NCBI GenBank assembly: GCA_002470605.1
Contig: DKND01000072.1
Location: 39,951-46,681, forward strand
Length of the DNA: 6,731 nucleotides
Direction: 5' to 3'
Source of the DNA: Opitutia bacterium UBA7397
GTDB lineage: Bacteria > Verrucomicrobiota > Verrucomicrobiia > Opitutales > UBA953
Shown here: piece after piece, positions 6,658 to 6,731 of the stretch
Layout of the letters: each line of letters begins with the position of its first letter
Numbering within the stretch: the first letter of the stretch is position 1
Position numbers and translations under genes: made by a program
The notes under the pieces: model-generated
Seen by the model: only the letters and a program-made list of their open reading frames with translations
Database searches by the model: none
Told to the model about the DNA's origin: nothing

Positions 6658-6713
6658 GGTAGGGCTGGCCATCCTTGGCCGGCGGCGGCCGAGCAGGGAT
6701 ACTCGGCCCTACC
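6658..6713. repeat. Long imperfect hairpin, REP-like intergenic repeat
   Basis: GGTAGGGC (6658-6665) pairs exactly with GCCCTACC (6706-6713). Inside, ATCC (6671-6674) pairs with GGAT (6697-6700), and TTGGCC (6675-6680) pairs with GGCCGA (6687-6692) through one G-T wobble, leaving the loop GGCGGC. Most of the 56 bases can fold into one stem with small bulges. GGTAGGG occurs once more at 6620-6626. The shape and GC content resemble the dispersed palindromic intergenic repeats of many bacteria, including Verrucomicrobiota as I recall. It may also end transcription in both directions. Repetition in the genome cannot be shown from this window. Confidence 0.55.
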
Positions 6714-6731
6714 CAGATACAGAACTAGGGC

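Overview
The window looks like a piece of a GC-rich genome from the PVC group, most likely Verrucomicrobiota (Opitutae-like). The main reason is the 1252-residue protein at 2804-6562. It joins a DUF1080/3-keto-disaccharide hydrolase-type domain, a 'Pirellula/Verrucomicrobium type' membrane-bound dehydrogenase propeller, a helical repeat region and a C-terminal CxxCH heme domain. These families are strongly expanded in Planctomycetota and Verrucomicrobiota. Supporting signs are several exported proteins with Sec signals, weak or displaced Shine-Dalgarno sites, and a GC-rich hairpin repeat at the right end. The taxonomic call is inference from protein families only.

Layout, left to right. (1) Positions 1-452, minus strand: an exported protein of unknown function. 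It runs off the left edge and shows one CxxCxGxG (DnaJ zinc-finger-like) motif just before the edge. (2) Positions 453-723: a gene-poor divergent intergenic stretch with an almost pure A/T island (451-480), a 14-bp perfect palindrome (538-551) and a possible 31-residue small ORF with a good ribosome binding site (524-619). (3) 724-1326, plus: a lysophospholipid acyltransferase (PlsC-like) with an intact HX4D box but a degenerate FPEG box. (4) 1427-2605, plus: an exported serine hydrolase of the class C beta-lactamase/esterase family. (5) 2606-2803: a 198-nt spacer holding a textbook AAGGAGGTT inside an inverted repeat, too far upstream of the ATG I prefer for the next gene. (6) 2804-6562, plus: the large multidomain periplasmic protein. 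(7) 6563-6731: non-coding, with a small hairpin after the stop, a 10-bp tandem direct repeat and a long imperfect hairpin resembling a REP-type repeat.

How the genes fit together. The three plus-strand genes are co-directional but separated by 100 and 198 nt, so one tight operon is not evident, and no shared pathway is obvious. The best biological lead is the large fusion protein. It places a sugar-cleaving domain, a putative dehydrogenase propeller and a heme electron carrier on one exported chain, which would suit oxidative cleavage of glycosides in the periplasm. The serine hydrolase could remove ester decorations from a similar substrate, but nothing in the sequence proves a link. I see no CRISPR array, tRNA, rRNA or transposase.
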